33,489 nucleotides of DNA from Saccoglossus kowalevskii. Its lineage: Eukaryota; Hemichordata; Enteropneusta; Harrimaniidae. Location of the stretch: the NCBI RefSeq assembly GCF_000003605.2, contig NW_003132850.1:361605-395093 (forward strand), in the 5' to 3' direction. Both the position numbers and the translations under genes were made by a program. Positions 12,586 to 23,819 of the stretch are shown here, piece after piece. The notes below the pieces were generated by a model. The model was not told the origin of the DNA. It searched no databases and was given only the letters and a program-made list of their open reading frames with translations. How positions within the stretch are numbered: the first letter of the stretch is position 1; each line of letters begins with the position of its first letter.

Positions 12586-13531
12586 CTGTGTCGAAGTGTC
12601 CATGATTGAATCGAGTTGTTACGGTGATAGAATAATACTAAACACATCGCCATGTTAGACGGACATTTTATCTTCGAAATCGACCGAAAAATTAAAATAA
12701 ACTGCACAAAATTCCATTTTTTGAAAGATATACGTAATTTACAAAACACAAGACACATATTTCCGTAAATTTCGCCGCCAGTCGGAGGGAATCAATAAGA
12801 TTGTAGCTGTCGGTGAACAGCGAACATTTCATGGTGTTCTTCAAGAAGTTAGAAAAGAACTTTCATAAACAACCGTACATCATTAAGTCGCATTGTAGCG
12901 ATGTGAAAATTCTCACGTATACCAATACTGACTTGTGATAACCCGTTATTACACGATGTCTCGTGACATTTTTTATGTAACCACAAACCCTGTTACTTCA
13001 TCCAGTCTACTGTCACATAATTCATCGTGCCAGTAACACGTGTGTACCTGGCATACGTACGATCGTAGGCAATATGGAAATAATGATGAGTTATTAGATT
13101 ATTGCCTGGCACGAGATTGGAAATCAGAAACAACAACCACATAAATTTAACGTTAGAGTATACAAGTCAAAAGAGTTATGACAGATGCATTATGGGTATT
13201 ATTAATATAATTTCAAAACTTGAAACGATATCTGGAATACAATAATAAAAAGGAGTGTTGTTATTAGAGGAAATTCCTATAAAATATTATTGAACTAGGC
13301 TCAGCGAACTAAAATCTAACTAAAAATATATAAATTATGTAGTTTTATTTCACTGTGACTTCGTTTTCAGCTAGATTATTTTCACAATGATGATTTTTTT
13401 TTTTATAAATTCATCATCTCCCCGATTTTCTTTGAGACACAACCACAAACCCCTTCAAATCACTGTGTATTAAGCTAACTTTAGCCGATCAAAATAAATC
13501 TCCGAAACGTTAACATTTCATCATTCAATCG

Positions 13532-13555
13532 TTTTTTTTTTTTTTTTTTTTTTTT
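13532..13555. repeat. Poly(T) tract
   Basis: A run of 24 T bases, possibly the tail of an old retroposed copy on the minus strand or simple slippage. I saw no diagnostic body next to it. Confidence 0.9.
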
Positions 13556-14113
13556 GCATTTGCCAGGTTACTGCATAAGTTAGTCAATGGTTTGACATAT
13601 AACACATGGTAGAGTTCAGTTTTACGGGGATACCAACGCCCGGATGATAACAAGCAATAGCGACATCGCAGAATTCTCATTTGAACCAATATTTCTTCGG
13701 ACGTCAGAATAATGATGAATAATGTGTGACAGTAATGGAATTATATCAAATACCAAGTAAACACGACAAACACGATTGCTAGTACAAATGTCAGCAACAA
13801 AGATGGTAACTGTCACGACCTAACATTGACGGTCACGATAACTTAAGTTGAACGTAAACACGACCATCGATCATCCAATTTGCGTGGCTCGTCACTGTGA
13901 ACGCACAAAATGACTTACCGTATTCGGAATCCATGCGTTCAATATTGCCGTTAAATATATATTTGACTAAATAATTGTTATTTTCAGTTTTCTGATTTTT
14001 GAAGCAATATAAATAAAGTAAATATGTTGCGAAGAAAAGATCGAGACAATCTACATTTTAACATCCCCACGCACATGCGCTAGAATTTATCTGTGACGTA
14101 CAGGTAATTTGAA

Positions 14114-14123
14114 GCGCATGCGC
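14114..14123. promoter_or_regulatory. NRF1-like palindrome GCGCATGCGC
   Basis: GCGCATGCGC is the core of the NRF1 consensus. A related GCACATGCGC lies about 40 bases to the left, and a TGACGTA half-CRE lies between them. No gene start is visible nearby, so promoter activity is only a possibility. Confidence 0.3.
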
Positions 14124-14851
14124 AACAACGTTTTTCAGCAATGAAGGAATACAAATCATACGAAATTGCTTTTATATGCGAGTTGCATTTTCCGCATTAC
14201 CTATGTAATCAAATAAGTTTTCTCTCTACGCATTTCATCCAACGACACTGAGTATCATGAGTATATCGGTAAACACTTATGTTGATTTTATTTTGTGAAA
14301 GCTCACACAAATAGAATTGAACGATAAGAAGGCTAACGGTGTTTACAACTTCAAGAACCATCGTTCAAAAATGTAAGTAGGTATGGCAAAGATTGTCCAC
14401 ATTCACTTCAAATAGGTGTGAGAGAAATGTCGTGTATACGCATTTACGCCACTGCCTAGTACAGTAGTGTAATGCTAGCTACAGTGAGACGCTGTTGAAT
14501 AAAGGTACAAATATAACGTGCATATAGTCAGGCCATGTGTGGTCAAAGTGAAGTAGCTCTTAGATAATGGCAGTTTAGTGACCTTTATTTTACAAGTATA
14601 CTTTGAAATACATCAATATCCCAACTTCAGAAATCCCATTGTACAACTTGACTTTCCCAACGTTGAGTGCACACATTTTAAATGCAGATGTAAAATCGGT
14701 CACAAACCGGAGTGCAGTATTTATCAGAATGCAACAGGTGCGAAGAAGTTATCCCCTAAATCATTCAATATTTTTCTAACATGACTTACCAAATTTAACA
14801 ATAATCTTTTGAAATTGTAGTCTAAAAATAGTTTTCATAGTAACTAGTACG

Positions 14852-14999
14852 TTAAGTCGGGGGAGTCGTCACCTGCGCAAGCGGCAGACGACCATGGGGT
14901 TTCGTTATTTACGAACAAGCGTTCGTTTAGTGTGCGTTGTTATCGTCGATTGGGACTCAATTCCCACGCGTGCGCAGGTGACGACCCTTCCACTTTAAA
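14852..14999. mobile_element. MITE with GTCGTCACC ends, copy 1
   Basis: The inverted ends of about 30 bases read inward as TTAAGTCGGGGGAGTCGTCACCTGCGCA (left) and TTTAAAGTGGAAGGGTCGTCACC (right, complement). The interior aligns well with the complement of 16474-16639, including GGGACTCAATT and CAGACGACCATGG, so the two are one family in opposite orientation. No coding content. Confidence 0.85.
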
Positions 15000-15205
15000 G
15001 TATTACTTTCCACGACAAAGTCCGGTAAGTCGCTATCATTCCCATACTACCCACTGCAAGGTGTCTAATTATTTTGTAACATTTCTCTAAATTCGGCAAC
15101 TTTAGTAGCTATGAAACAGACGACTTCACAATCCGCATTATCCTGGGCATCGGGACAACAACAACATCATTTATTTTTGCTTCAGTGAAAGCCATTAAGT
15201 ACTAG

Positions 15206-15294
15206 TACTAAAAAAATGCTTTATTTCCGCTTACAATTCATTGTCACTATATTCGCTGATTGATTCAGTGAAAATAAAATCGAGCGAATATACC
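15206..15294 (+). mobile_element. Short ~90-bp dispersed element, copy A
   Basis: It runs from TACTAAAAAAATGCTTTATTT to CAGTGAAAATAAAATCGAGCGAATATACC and aligns end to end with the complement of 19829-19922. This suggests a tiny mobile element with ends TACyGTAAAATAC and GCGAATATACC. Confidence 0.7.
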
Positions 15295-15673
15295 TTTTTT
15301 TTCTACTATTCAACTCTTCAAAAATCAGTAAAAATAAATTCCATACAAAACATCCAGAGCTACACAGAAAGCTAGTATCATCTTCTATGCGACAATATGA
15401 TAATATTCCCACTCAGCAACAGCACTCAGTCTTCCCCGGGGCAACACAAATAACTTGTCCTGGTCATTCGTGTCGTGTAGTGAAGGCCAGTACAGACATG
15501 GTGTATACACAGAGATAATTTCTACGATTGTTACGGTATACAGATAATACAGTGGTGAGGTTCCACGGTCACTGGTCGTCGCATTTGTTCTTCCTTCACA
15601 CTCGAAGGTAAAATAAGGGAGTTGTTCAATGCTGTTGTACAGTTATTATTAAATATACATGTACGTTTTTCCG

Positions 15674-15800
15674 TTAAAGGGTGGTGGTCGTCGCGTAGCG
15701 CGTGTTTGAATTTCATGTATTAAACAAACAATGTATTGTACACGCGTCGCTATGAGTCCCATATCGAACAGACCGTGGCGCGACGACCACCGCCCTGTAA
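15674..15800. mobile_element. MITE with GGTGGTCGTCGCG ends
   Basis: The left end TTAAAGGGTGGTGGTCGTCG and the complement of the right end, TTACAGGGCGGTGGTCGTCG, match at nearly all positions. The 127-bp interior has no meaningful open frame. The terminal GTCGTC block relates it to the other three small elements of this type. Confidence 0.82.
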
Positions 15801-16473
15801 TGAAACAATCCGCGAGCCCGTGGAGATCAGCTAGAGACATTAGTTATCACAGTTTTGCATGCCGGTTGTAAACATATGACGTCACAGTGCGACGGCCTAT
15901 AGAAATTAAATTTCATTTTAGCTTCAGTAGGCCATCACTCTCAGCTCGTGCATGTATAATATTTGTTCTCTTCTCGTTTATTTTTTCACTCACCACATCA
16001 CGTACTGTGTGCAAATAAGTCAAGCCAAATGCACAACATGATATACCCAATATAGTAATTATTGCATCCACCAAATTACTAGTATATGAAGACGTGACTG
16101 GAATGAAAATTCCGCCATAACGATTTCTCAAAGGGGGATTTTATTTTCTACTGAAACACTATAAGATATTGCGACCCGAATAACGTAGTCGCAGGTCGTT
16201 ACAGTGTACACTAACCGAATAAACCGACACTGTACGGTGTTGACAATCGGATGGATAAAAATGTCAAACATTTTTTTTTCTTCAAAACATAAACTGTTCT
16301 ATTCACAGTATTGGTGAAATGTTTTACTTTTCTAGTCCTAAGTTTATATCTGATATGAGTTTCAAGTTATATTCTTCACTTGTGTTTTGTCTCGTGGGGG
16401 CGACATGAATCTGGATTTTGTTTTGGCGTGCTGTGTTTTGCCCCAAACCATGAACATTTCACATTTTCGCTAA

Positions 16474-16639
16474 TTTAAAGCGGAAGGGTCGTCACCTGCG
16501 CACGCGAGAGAATTGAGTCCCAAGCGACGATAAAAACACACGCTAAAAACGCAAAGGCTCGTGGGTAGACGCTTGTTTGTAAACAATGACACGCCATGGC
16601 CGTCTGACGCATGCGTAGGTGACGACACCCCGCTTTAAA
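16474..16639. mobile_element. MITE with GTCGTCACC ends, copy 2
   Basis: The ends TTTAAAGCGGAAGGGTCGTC and the complement TTTAAAGCGGGGTGTCGTCA are near-perfect inverted repeats. It belongs to the same family as 14852-14999 in reverse orientation. The terminal repeat includes TGCGCACGCG/TGCGCATGCG-like sequences resembling NRF1 sites. Confidence 0.87.
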
Positions 16640-17563
16640 CAAATAATTCAAACAAAGGCATAACGATTTCATCTTGTCGCTAAGTATCGTCTTTGAGGTG
16701 AGTTGGTGAATTATAAACCAAACTTATTTTTATCACGGGCAGTGTTTTTTTCTTCTCCACCAACAGGCCTGTATACGTCATGTGACTTTGTTCACGGTGC
16801 CGAGAGCAGGCTGACATTTGCATGACCTCATTTTCCCCTCAAGTTGGTAAACACAAAATATCTTTCAATTTGGGATAAAGCATTAACATACCATTTGTGA
16901 CACTTGCGTTTTGAACTTTTCACTTATCTTTTTAAGGCCGAACTATACAGCCACAAATTATCTTATGCTTCAGATTTAATAAGTTAATATTTCATAGTTC
17001 TTTAATGGAAACAGTCATTGAAACGTCAGTAAATTACTTTTATACAAAGAAATAAAAACATTTAAACGTAAACTATTTTCTCTAGACGCCCGTGGTCATT
17101 CCTATTTCAAGATCGGAGGTCAATTGTGTTGTTATTTTTGTCTTTGTTTACGTTAATCCTGTCTGAAGGGTTGGCGAGGATAACAAAAACAACTCGCTCG
17201 ACTTAATTCTTCATCTCAACTTTTGAAAGCATGCCTCGACGAACAAACACCGAATGGCACAAACTGTGAGGACGCACCCTCCCACTCACAACGCCTGCGC
17301 CAATGATGAATTGGAATATCACGTGAAGTAACCCTATTTTTCAGGTTAGCGGGCTGTCATCCGACTCAAGAGTACATTCTCAAATATTTTGTCCAGGTGT
17401 ATATAAGTTGTATAACTTAAATAAACCTCCGTGAAAAAAAAAAACTTTACCTAAGTAAGACGGAACAAAAAGCTGGGTTGGTGTGGCTTGTTAGCGTTGC
17501 TTATGTGTAGGCTTCGAATACGAACACAGCGTTCAGCACCATCGATGAGGTTTGATCACAATT

Positions 17564-17579
17564 ACTCTACTAGTAGAGT
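17564..17579. repeat. Perfect 16-bp palindrome
   Basis: ACTCTACTAGTAGAGT equals its own complement. It has no flanking element structure that I can see. Confidence 0.8.
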
Positions 17580-17884
17580 TTGATTGACTAAATAGGTTTC
17601 GATTGTATACAGCGCCACCTGTGGCTGTTCCTAGCTCAATGCGTCTTAGACGTGCCCGAGGAACTGTGTTTTACGTTATTAGTTAGTTTATAATACAACT
17701 TTCCGATAAGAGTGGCGAGTGTATTGCAATGTCGTTTAAATAAAAAACTGCATTAAGTAGTAAATATAATGCTATAGCATTTTTCTAATGTGTGCATTTA
17801 GTCTTTTTTTCGTGAATGCATTTGTCCTATGTATTTCATTTATCGGTTAGAAAAATAATACAACGCGAATAACGAGGCAATGGA

Positions 17885-17923
17885 CGATATTGTGTACGTT
17901 GCTTGGAAACGTATACAATATCG
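17885..17923. repeat. Inverted repeat with 16-bp arms
   Basis: CGATATTGTGTACGTT and AACGTATACAATATCG pair with one mismatch around a 7-base loop. A second pair, AAAACCGTAGT (17949) and ACTACGGTTTT (18054), follows at once, so both may be parts of one degenerate element. Confidence 0.7.
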
Positions 17924-18335
17924 AGTGGGCGCTGTCGGCCCTACGTAGAAAACCGTAGTAGAGGACACCCTTATCTCTGATTCGGTCTCCTACAACATGG
18001 CCACAAGAGGGCGCATTAACAAAAATGAAACGAAACGTTGCATACGAGAGGAAACTACGGTTTTTTAAACAGTTTTTCAGATTGAAATTGATCCCAAAAA
18101 ATGTACACAAGTATCAGAAATTTTTTTTAAATGAAAGTTACATAATTTACATAGTAGGCAATCACAAACTATGGCTTTTTTTTATAATATACAGATTAAG
18201 AATATCGGTGACAATTTTTTCATAAATATATAACATCCAGTTTTTTGTTCACATACATATATGTAGCTTATTAATTTATACACTTGCATTTTGGCTACGT
18301 GCCAGGGGTAAGAAATTTTAGAGGTGAATAAAAAC

Positions 18336-18376
18336 TACTGTAAAATACTTTATTTTAGTTGGAATTTATTTTCACC
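18336..18376 (+). repeat. Short dispersed element fragment, copy B
   Basis: It begins TACTGTAAAATACTTTATTT and continues GGAATTTATTTTCACC. The beginning is the complement of the repeat end at 32841-32867 and of the right edge of 19829-19922. Confidence 0.65.
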
Positions 18377-18875
18377 GATTTCTGACAAGTTGAATGTAAA
18401 ATATAGGAAACAAGTCATTGTCAATGACACGTCCCTGTTCCGTTCATATTTGAGTGACGTATACATTCAAAGCAGATCATGACCGAAATGCACCTGCATA
18501 TGTACAACACATTGTGCTAAATCTGAACAAAATCCATCCATGCATGACTGAGATCCGGTTCTGGAATTGTGAAAATACGTGATTTTGATGCATTTTCGGC
18601 CTTAAAATGGCCATCATTCCGCTATTGTTAAGCAGATCATGAAACAAAGGCACATATCTATTTGTGACATGATGTACCATGTGTGTGTGAAGTTTGAACT
18701 TGATCAATCCAGACATGTCTTGGATACGGATCCAGAACTGAATTCTTTAACAAAATGGCCGCCAGTCAGCCATTTCGAACTTGATCCGAAAAAAAAAAGA
18801 CGTGCATCAAGGTCCTATTATGTTTAATGTATGTACCAAATTTGAACAAAATCCATCCATGCATAACTGAGATAC

Positions 18876-19654
18876 NNNNNNNNNNNNNNNNNNNNNNNNN
18901 NNNNNNNNNNNNNNNNNNNNNNNNNNNNNNNNNNNNNNNNNNNNNNNNNNNNNNNNNNNNNNNNNNNNNNNNNNNNNNNNNNNNNNNNNNNNNNNNNNNN
19001 NNNNNNNNNNNNNNNNNNNNNNNNNNNNNNNNNNNNNNNNNNNNNNNNNNNNNNNNNNNNNNNNNNNNNNNNNNNNNNNNNNNNNNNNNNNNNNNNNNNN
19101 NNNNNNNNNNNNNNNNNNNNNNNNNNNNNNNNNNNNNNNNNNNNNNNNNNNNNNNNNNNNNNNNNNNNNNNNNNNNNNNNNNNNNNNNNNNNNNNNNNNN
19201 NNNNNNNNNNNNNNNNNNNNNNNNNNNNNNNNNNNNNNNNNNNNNNNNNNNNNNNNNNNNNNNNNNNNNNNNNNNNNNNNNNNNNNNNNNNNNNNNNNNN
19301 NNNNNNNNNNNNNNNNNNNNNNNNNNNNNNNNNNNNNNNNNNNNNNNNNNNNNNNNNNNNNNNNNNNNNNNNNNNNNNNNNNNNNNNNNNNNNNNNNNNN
19401 NNNNNNNNNNNNNNNNNNNNNNNNNNNNNNNNNNNNNNNNNNNNNNNNNNNNNNNNNNNNNNNNNNNNNNNNNNNNNNNNNNNNNNNNNNNNNNNNNNNN
19501 NNNNNNNNNNNNNNNNNNNNNNNNNNNNNNNNNNNNNNNNNNNNNNNNNNNNNNNNNNNNNNNNNNNNNNNNNNNNNNNNNNNNNNNNNNNNNNNNNNNN
19601 NNNNNNNNNNNNNNNNNNNNNNNNNNNNNNNNNNNNNNNNNNNNNNNNNNNNNN
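18876..19654. other. Assembly gap (779 N)
   Basis: The run of N is flanked by repeat units of the same family, so the real length and sequence are unknown. Confidence 1.
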
Positions 19655-19789
19655 GATCATGAAAAAAATGCATGTGCATATGTCCCATATAATGTGTGAT
19701 GTATGAGTGAAGTTTGAACTTAATCGGTCCATGCATGTTCGAGATACAGGTGATCACGGACGCACGGACGCACACAGGGCAAAACATAA

Positions 19790-19822
19790 GTCCCCGTTTT
19801 CGGACTGCGTCCGAACGGGGAC
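19790..19822. repeat. GC-rich hairpin at the edge of the array
   Basis: GTCCCCGTTTTCGGAC pairs with GTCCGAACGGGGAC around TGC, with a two-base bulge. It sits exactly where the tandem array gives way to another element, so it may mark the terminus of the repeat. Confidence 0.8.
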
Positions 19823-19828
19823 TAAAAA

Positions 19829-19922
19829 GGTATATTCGCTGTATTTTATTTTCACTGAAATTCATATGAATCACTCCTTCAGAAAAAGTCAATTCCAAGC
19901 AAAAATAAAGTATTTTACGGTA
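19829..19922 (-). mobile_element. Short ~94-bp dispersed element, copy C
   Basis: This is the reverse-orientation counterpart of 15206-15294, beginning GGTATATTCGCT and ending AATAAAGTATTTTACGGTA. It abuts the hairpin that ends the satellite-like array. Confidence 0.7.
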
Positions 19923-21325
19923 TTCAAAAGGTTGGCCAAGCCAACAAGACAGTGGTTCTCCCATTAGAAGATACAGGATTATTTACTTGCGTTACCAGTG
20001 TCCAAGTAAATGCTGAACATCCATAATTCCCAGTTCATTCATTAGTTGTTTAGTTGCTCCAGAGGCACAATGAGAGCAGAAATGCACATGTGCATTTATT
20101 GCAGTGAATTAATATATAAATTAATAGACAAATTACGCAAGGTACAAGGTTTTGAATAGTATAACTTGTAAACGCCATAAAACTTACTCAAATATGCCAA
20201 TATGACAACTTTTACTAAGTATGCACTGGTAAAATTACTCGGTCTATACTAAAGGTATTAGATATCAAGAAATCCATGTTTATGGACACAGCGAAATGGA
20301 CATCAGAAATGTCTGAAAGATTTGCAGCATACAATGAAACTCAGAAAAAAAATTAAAATTATTAAATATAATAACAATATTTTATTATATAAACATGAAC
20401 AGCAAAAGTTAATACAGAAATACATGTTGTAAACAGAAAAATAAGTTTTGATAAAATAAATGTTTGTTTTTAAATCCCTGACATTAATGTAACCTGAGAA
20501 ATGGGTGAACAAAAATGTTTTTATGCTTTCCTGATGCAAAGACTAAATAAAAATCCCTGTCTAGTTGATATGGCAGTCAAAATGATTCTAAATAAAAAGT
20601 TGACTGCGACAACATTTTTCTAAACTAAAGGGATTTATCTTGACAACGCTGGTAACTGGTTTGATCAAGATTTGGAGACGCTCTCTCTCAATATCTTGTT
20701 GCCATCAACTTTTTTAAAAGTCCCTACATAATCCAGCTTTTTGAAATTAGCATGTTGGTAATAAGGCAATCTATCCATTTTACAAAGTCTAAAACTGCTT
20801 GGGATACCTTTAGGTAAACAACCTACCAATAATTTTAAATAAATGTCATGAGTTGCCACTTTTAGATTACACTGTTCTGTTTACTTATTCTATCCACTAG
20901 GGATTTTGGTAAAAATTTCACACTTTTCAATTTGAAATATAGGCAGTGGTTACATTGATTCACCTAACAATCCCAAGTAATCAACATGCATGAAAAAAAG
21001 ATGGTTACATTTCTCACTGAGCTAAAAATTCCCAATAACATCAGCATACATTCTGGATTTATCACCCTTTTTTGGCAACCAGAAAAAAAAAAATCTATAA
21101 AGTCTTTAAAAACAGTATTCTTTATAAAATTATCACAATATCAAATTATCAACATGTTCATTACATAATCGAATCATACACATCTTCATCCAGTTTCCAT
21201 GACAACATCATTCTTCCAACATGAACAGATGGACTGAACAAAACTTAGTTAATATGACAATACCACAGAATACAGACAGGCAATCGCACTAAGTGTCTTG
21301 TTGCATCACATATTATGAGGTTATT

Positions 21326-21421
21326 ACGAGGATACTTCAAAGTATGCACGAAGACAGTACAGCGGGAGTATAGGGTGATGCAACGGCATACTGTCTTAGG
21401 CATACTTTGAGGTATCCACGT
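21326..21421. repeat. Long hairpin with ~33-bp arms
   Basis: ACGAGGATACTTCAAAGTAT and the following GCACGAAGACAGTA pair with the complement of 389-421 (TACTGTCTTAGGCATACTTT, then GAGGTATCCACGT). There are only a few mismatches and a loop of about 29 bases. It is either a tiny palindromic element or a precursor-like small-RNA hairpin. Confidence 0.8.
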
Positions 21422-21550
21422 AAAAACATTATTATACATCTTTTCCTCCAAGGATACATCATGGGAATGACGAAATCCAAAAAGTTTAGAACAGAATTCA
21501 GCAACTTCTTTGCATGGAGCTCGGTCAAACCCTGGTGGCAGTCATGGTTG

Positions 21551-21553
<3 letters not shown>

Positions 21554-21585
<32 letters not shown>
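21554..21585. repeat. (TTA)n microsatellite
   Basis: About ten TTA units in a row. On the minus strand the left edge creates an AATAAA-like hexamer near 21551, which could serve as a distal polyadenylation signal of the GTSF1-like gene. Confidence 0.9.
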
Positions 21586-22129
21586 GGACGCTTACGCGCG
21601 TAATTATTCCATATTTAGAATTCGCATTTCCTTATATGGTAGGATGAAAATACCTCATAAAATTACGGCACGCTGCAACTTATGGCGTTATGGTGACAGA
21701 TGTATAATAATGTGCTATAGTCCCATTGCGAGGGAGAACACCATCAGATGTGGATGGATCCTTTTAAAGACAGTCATTCATAGACCATCATCAAAACAAC
21801 AACGTCCCTTTTACTGATAGATGAAATTAATTTCAGCAATTCTTTACGGAATAATCCTCAGCGAAACAATTCAATCGTCAAGTTTTTTGTGTCATCATGA
21901 CCACATCAGAGTAAGCACACCTTGCTATATCTTCTTTGAATAATGCTCCATTTCAGTATGTAGTCAACATCATACTTTCACAGTGACAATATCCTAAGTT
22001 AATAACTTCAGACATTCATACACCATTCAAGCATTGTCCCTGTTAATTTAACAGCAACAATACCATAGACAACAAACCTCAAACAAAAAAACTGGGGTTT
22101 TCAAATTTCAAGAATACTTTCATGTAGAT

Positions 22130-22247
22130 GCATTAATTATTCATTGGGTTTTAGTTTTGCTATGTTCATCGACAAAAAATTACAATTTTCTCACCATACT
22201 CTAGTGATATTAAATTCCAATGAAAATTAATGATTTGACAGTATTTT
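22130..22247 (-). repeat. Dispersed AT-rich repeat, copy 2
   Basis: This shorter relative of 10299-10484 begins ATTAATTATTCATTGGG and ends CCAATGAAAATTAATGATT. On the minus strand its edge reads TACTGTCAAAT, close to the TACTGTAAAAT edge of the short family. Confidence 0.62.
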
Positions 22248-23031
22248 CAAATTAATATGAGGAGCTAATTGTATCAGAGACAGAGCAAATACAGAGTACC
22301 GTCACAGTATTCACAAAGCAACAGTTCAAATTTCCTGTAAACAATGTATTTTACACACATTGTTTATGTCACATAGAATCCATATTGAACACAGTGTGGG
22401 TTGATGGTTGTGGCGGTTAAAAACATAGCATAATCAAGATTTTAATTTAGTGAAAATCATACAAAAACTGACATCTCACCAAGAGAGCACCACAAAGTCA
22501 AGTAAGCCAGGTATGTCCAGTAAGTCGGGAAAGTCAGGTAAAGGGCAAGTAAATCATGTTTATAAACAAGCATAATCATAATGGTTTAAGAGAGAAAAAA
22601 GATGATTTCCAAAGACGTTTTCCACTAATGTTCGCAAAAAAATAATTATGTCATCTTCTGTGCGCTAAGGAAATTACGTCTACTGTGCAAGTATTTAAAT
22701 TATCCACAGCCCGTAAGTGAACAACAACATTTTCGGGTAAAATGCTATTTTCTGGCAGACCTCAAATTCAGAATTGTAACAATACAAAAGTTCAATTCTC
22801 ATCAAGAATGACTGTTGAATTGAACAGCGACACCAACATACACACATGTAAACACTGCGCAATCAGAAAAAAACTTTATACAAATTAAATCTATTTAAGG
22901 ACCCTGTGTTATAATAAAAGAAACATACAGCTCAATGCATATGTGCTTCCACAATTTCTCTGTTCCACAAATTATAGTTGCCCTAGTGTGAACAATGCAA
23001 AAATGGATATAATATTTTATGCATGTCTGCA

Positions 23032-23063
23032 GGGGTGGGGGTGGGGGGTGGGGGGTGGGGTGG
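23032..23063 (+). repeat. G-run array with G-quadruplex potential
   Basis: Five runs of four to six G separated by single T bases lie on the plus strand. This satisfies the usual quadruplex pattern. It lies about 0.7 kb downstream of the candidate last GTSF1-like exon, on the opposite strand. Confidence 0.8.
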
Positions 23064-23769
23064 TTTACACTGGGACAACAATGACATCATCAGTTAGGCA
23101 CAACAATGTTTTGCAACTTGTGAAGATCGTTAGAGATAAACTAGAAATACCCCAAATTGTATCCCATCACCCACCATGATTTAGATAAAACCCTCTCAAC
23201 TCGTTCTTGCCTGTGCTACAGAATAAACAAAATGTTTTTAAAAATATCAGTTGCTTATGTTGGTATTTTACAGCAACATTTCCTGCAGAAGTTCCAGCAT
23301 TCATCAGTCCAGTGATTTTAAGAGAAATTTGTGAATTATAAAAACTTAAAATATCCTTAAAAATATGCTTGTGTTCAAACTTTGTCCCTTTCTACGTAAA
23401 CAAATCACAGAAACCTTTCGGCCTAATAAAATTTGCATTTTTCAAAAAAAAATATTTTCATTAACATCTACATAAAAATGAAAAAATAAAAGTGAACAGA
23501 CTATATATGGTAGTATGGACAGGGAATATTATAAATGGCTAATTAATTGTTAAATCTCGTTCGCAACAAGTTACATAGCAGTACTGAAAGAAATGCAGCA
23601 GAAAAACCTGTTTAAATACTTGTTTTCAAACTCGAGGGGAAAAAAAGTGGCTCTAGCGTGATTTTTTTTTCTTCAAAATTTGTCCATAACATATATCACA
23701 GAATATCACAAAAAATGGTATATTAGTAAATGATAAAAACTTTGATTTCATAACAAAATATAAAAATGT

Positions 23770-23819
23770 CTACTTTAATTCCTCTTCATATTTGTCATCA
23801 TCTGTCACTGTCCAGCAAT
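23770..23819 (-). CDS. gtsf1: Candidate last exon of the GTSF1-like gene (reading frame ambiguous)
   Basis: A good acceptor (TTTCTATTGCAG) precedes a short open stretch. Joined directly to exon 9 in phase 0 it encodes only IAGQ and stops at 23805. In another frame it encodes CWTVTDDDKYEEELK and stops at 23770, an acidic end that fits the preceding peptide better. That frame would require an undetected exon of suitable length in the 3.9-kb intron. I cannot choose between these. No AATAAA on the minus strand lies close downstream; the first TTTATT I noticed on the plus strand is near 21551. Confidence 0.4.

Larger units (their letters stand above)
12586..14850. other. Non-coding stretch
   Basis: Only the poly(T) tract and the NRF1-like palindrome stand out. 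Short frames here have no recognisable content. One frame ending at 14784 contains a cysteine cluster (CTHFKCRCKIGHKPEC) but has no start or splice support. Confidence 0.45.
16640..18335. other. Non-coding stretch
   Basis: The stretch contains only palindromes and inverted repeats, listed separately. An AATAAA followed after eleven bases by an A-run lies near 17418-17448. I found no coding exon. Confidence 0.45.
18471..19822. repeat. Satellite-like tandem array (unit ~160-170 bp) spanning an assembly gap
   Basis: Units start with (AGCA)GATCATGA at 18471, 18631 and 19655. Internal blocks such as TTTGAACTTGATC/AAATTTGAACAAAATCC and ATCCATGCATGACTGAGAT recur at about 160-171 bases. The same family lies on both sides of the N run, so the gap probably holds more copies. 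The last unit passes into CACGGACGCACGGACGCAC and a GC-rich hairpin at 19790-19822. Frames reported across the N run are artefacts. Confidence 0.85.
19923..23769. other. Probable 3' flank or long 3' UTR of the GTSF1-like gene
   Basis: This is AT-rich sequence with no convincing frame. It holds the hairpin at 21326, a (TTA)n tract, copy 2 of the AT-rich repeat and the G-run array. Near 22494-22552 lies a loose array of AAGTCAGGTAAG-like decamers on the plus strand. Confidence 0.4.

Noticed and set aside
14578-14784. Cysteine-containing frame resembling part of an EGF-like domain
   Set aside because: It begins at a GTG, has no supporting splice signals, and the cysteine spacing does not fit a full EGF domain.
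18807-19967. Apparent frames of 290-385 codons across the N run
   Set aside because: The N run contains no stops by definition; the frames are artefacts of the gap.
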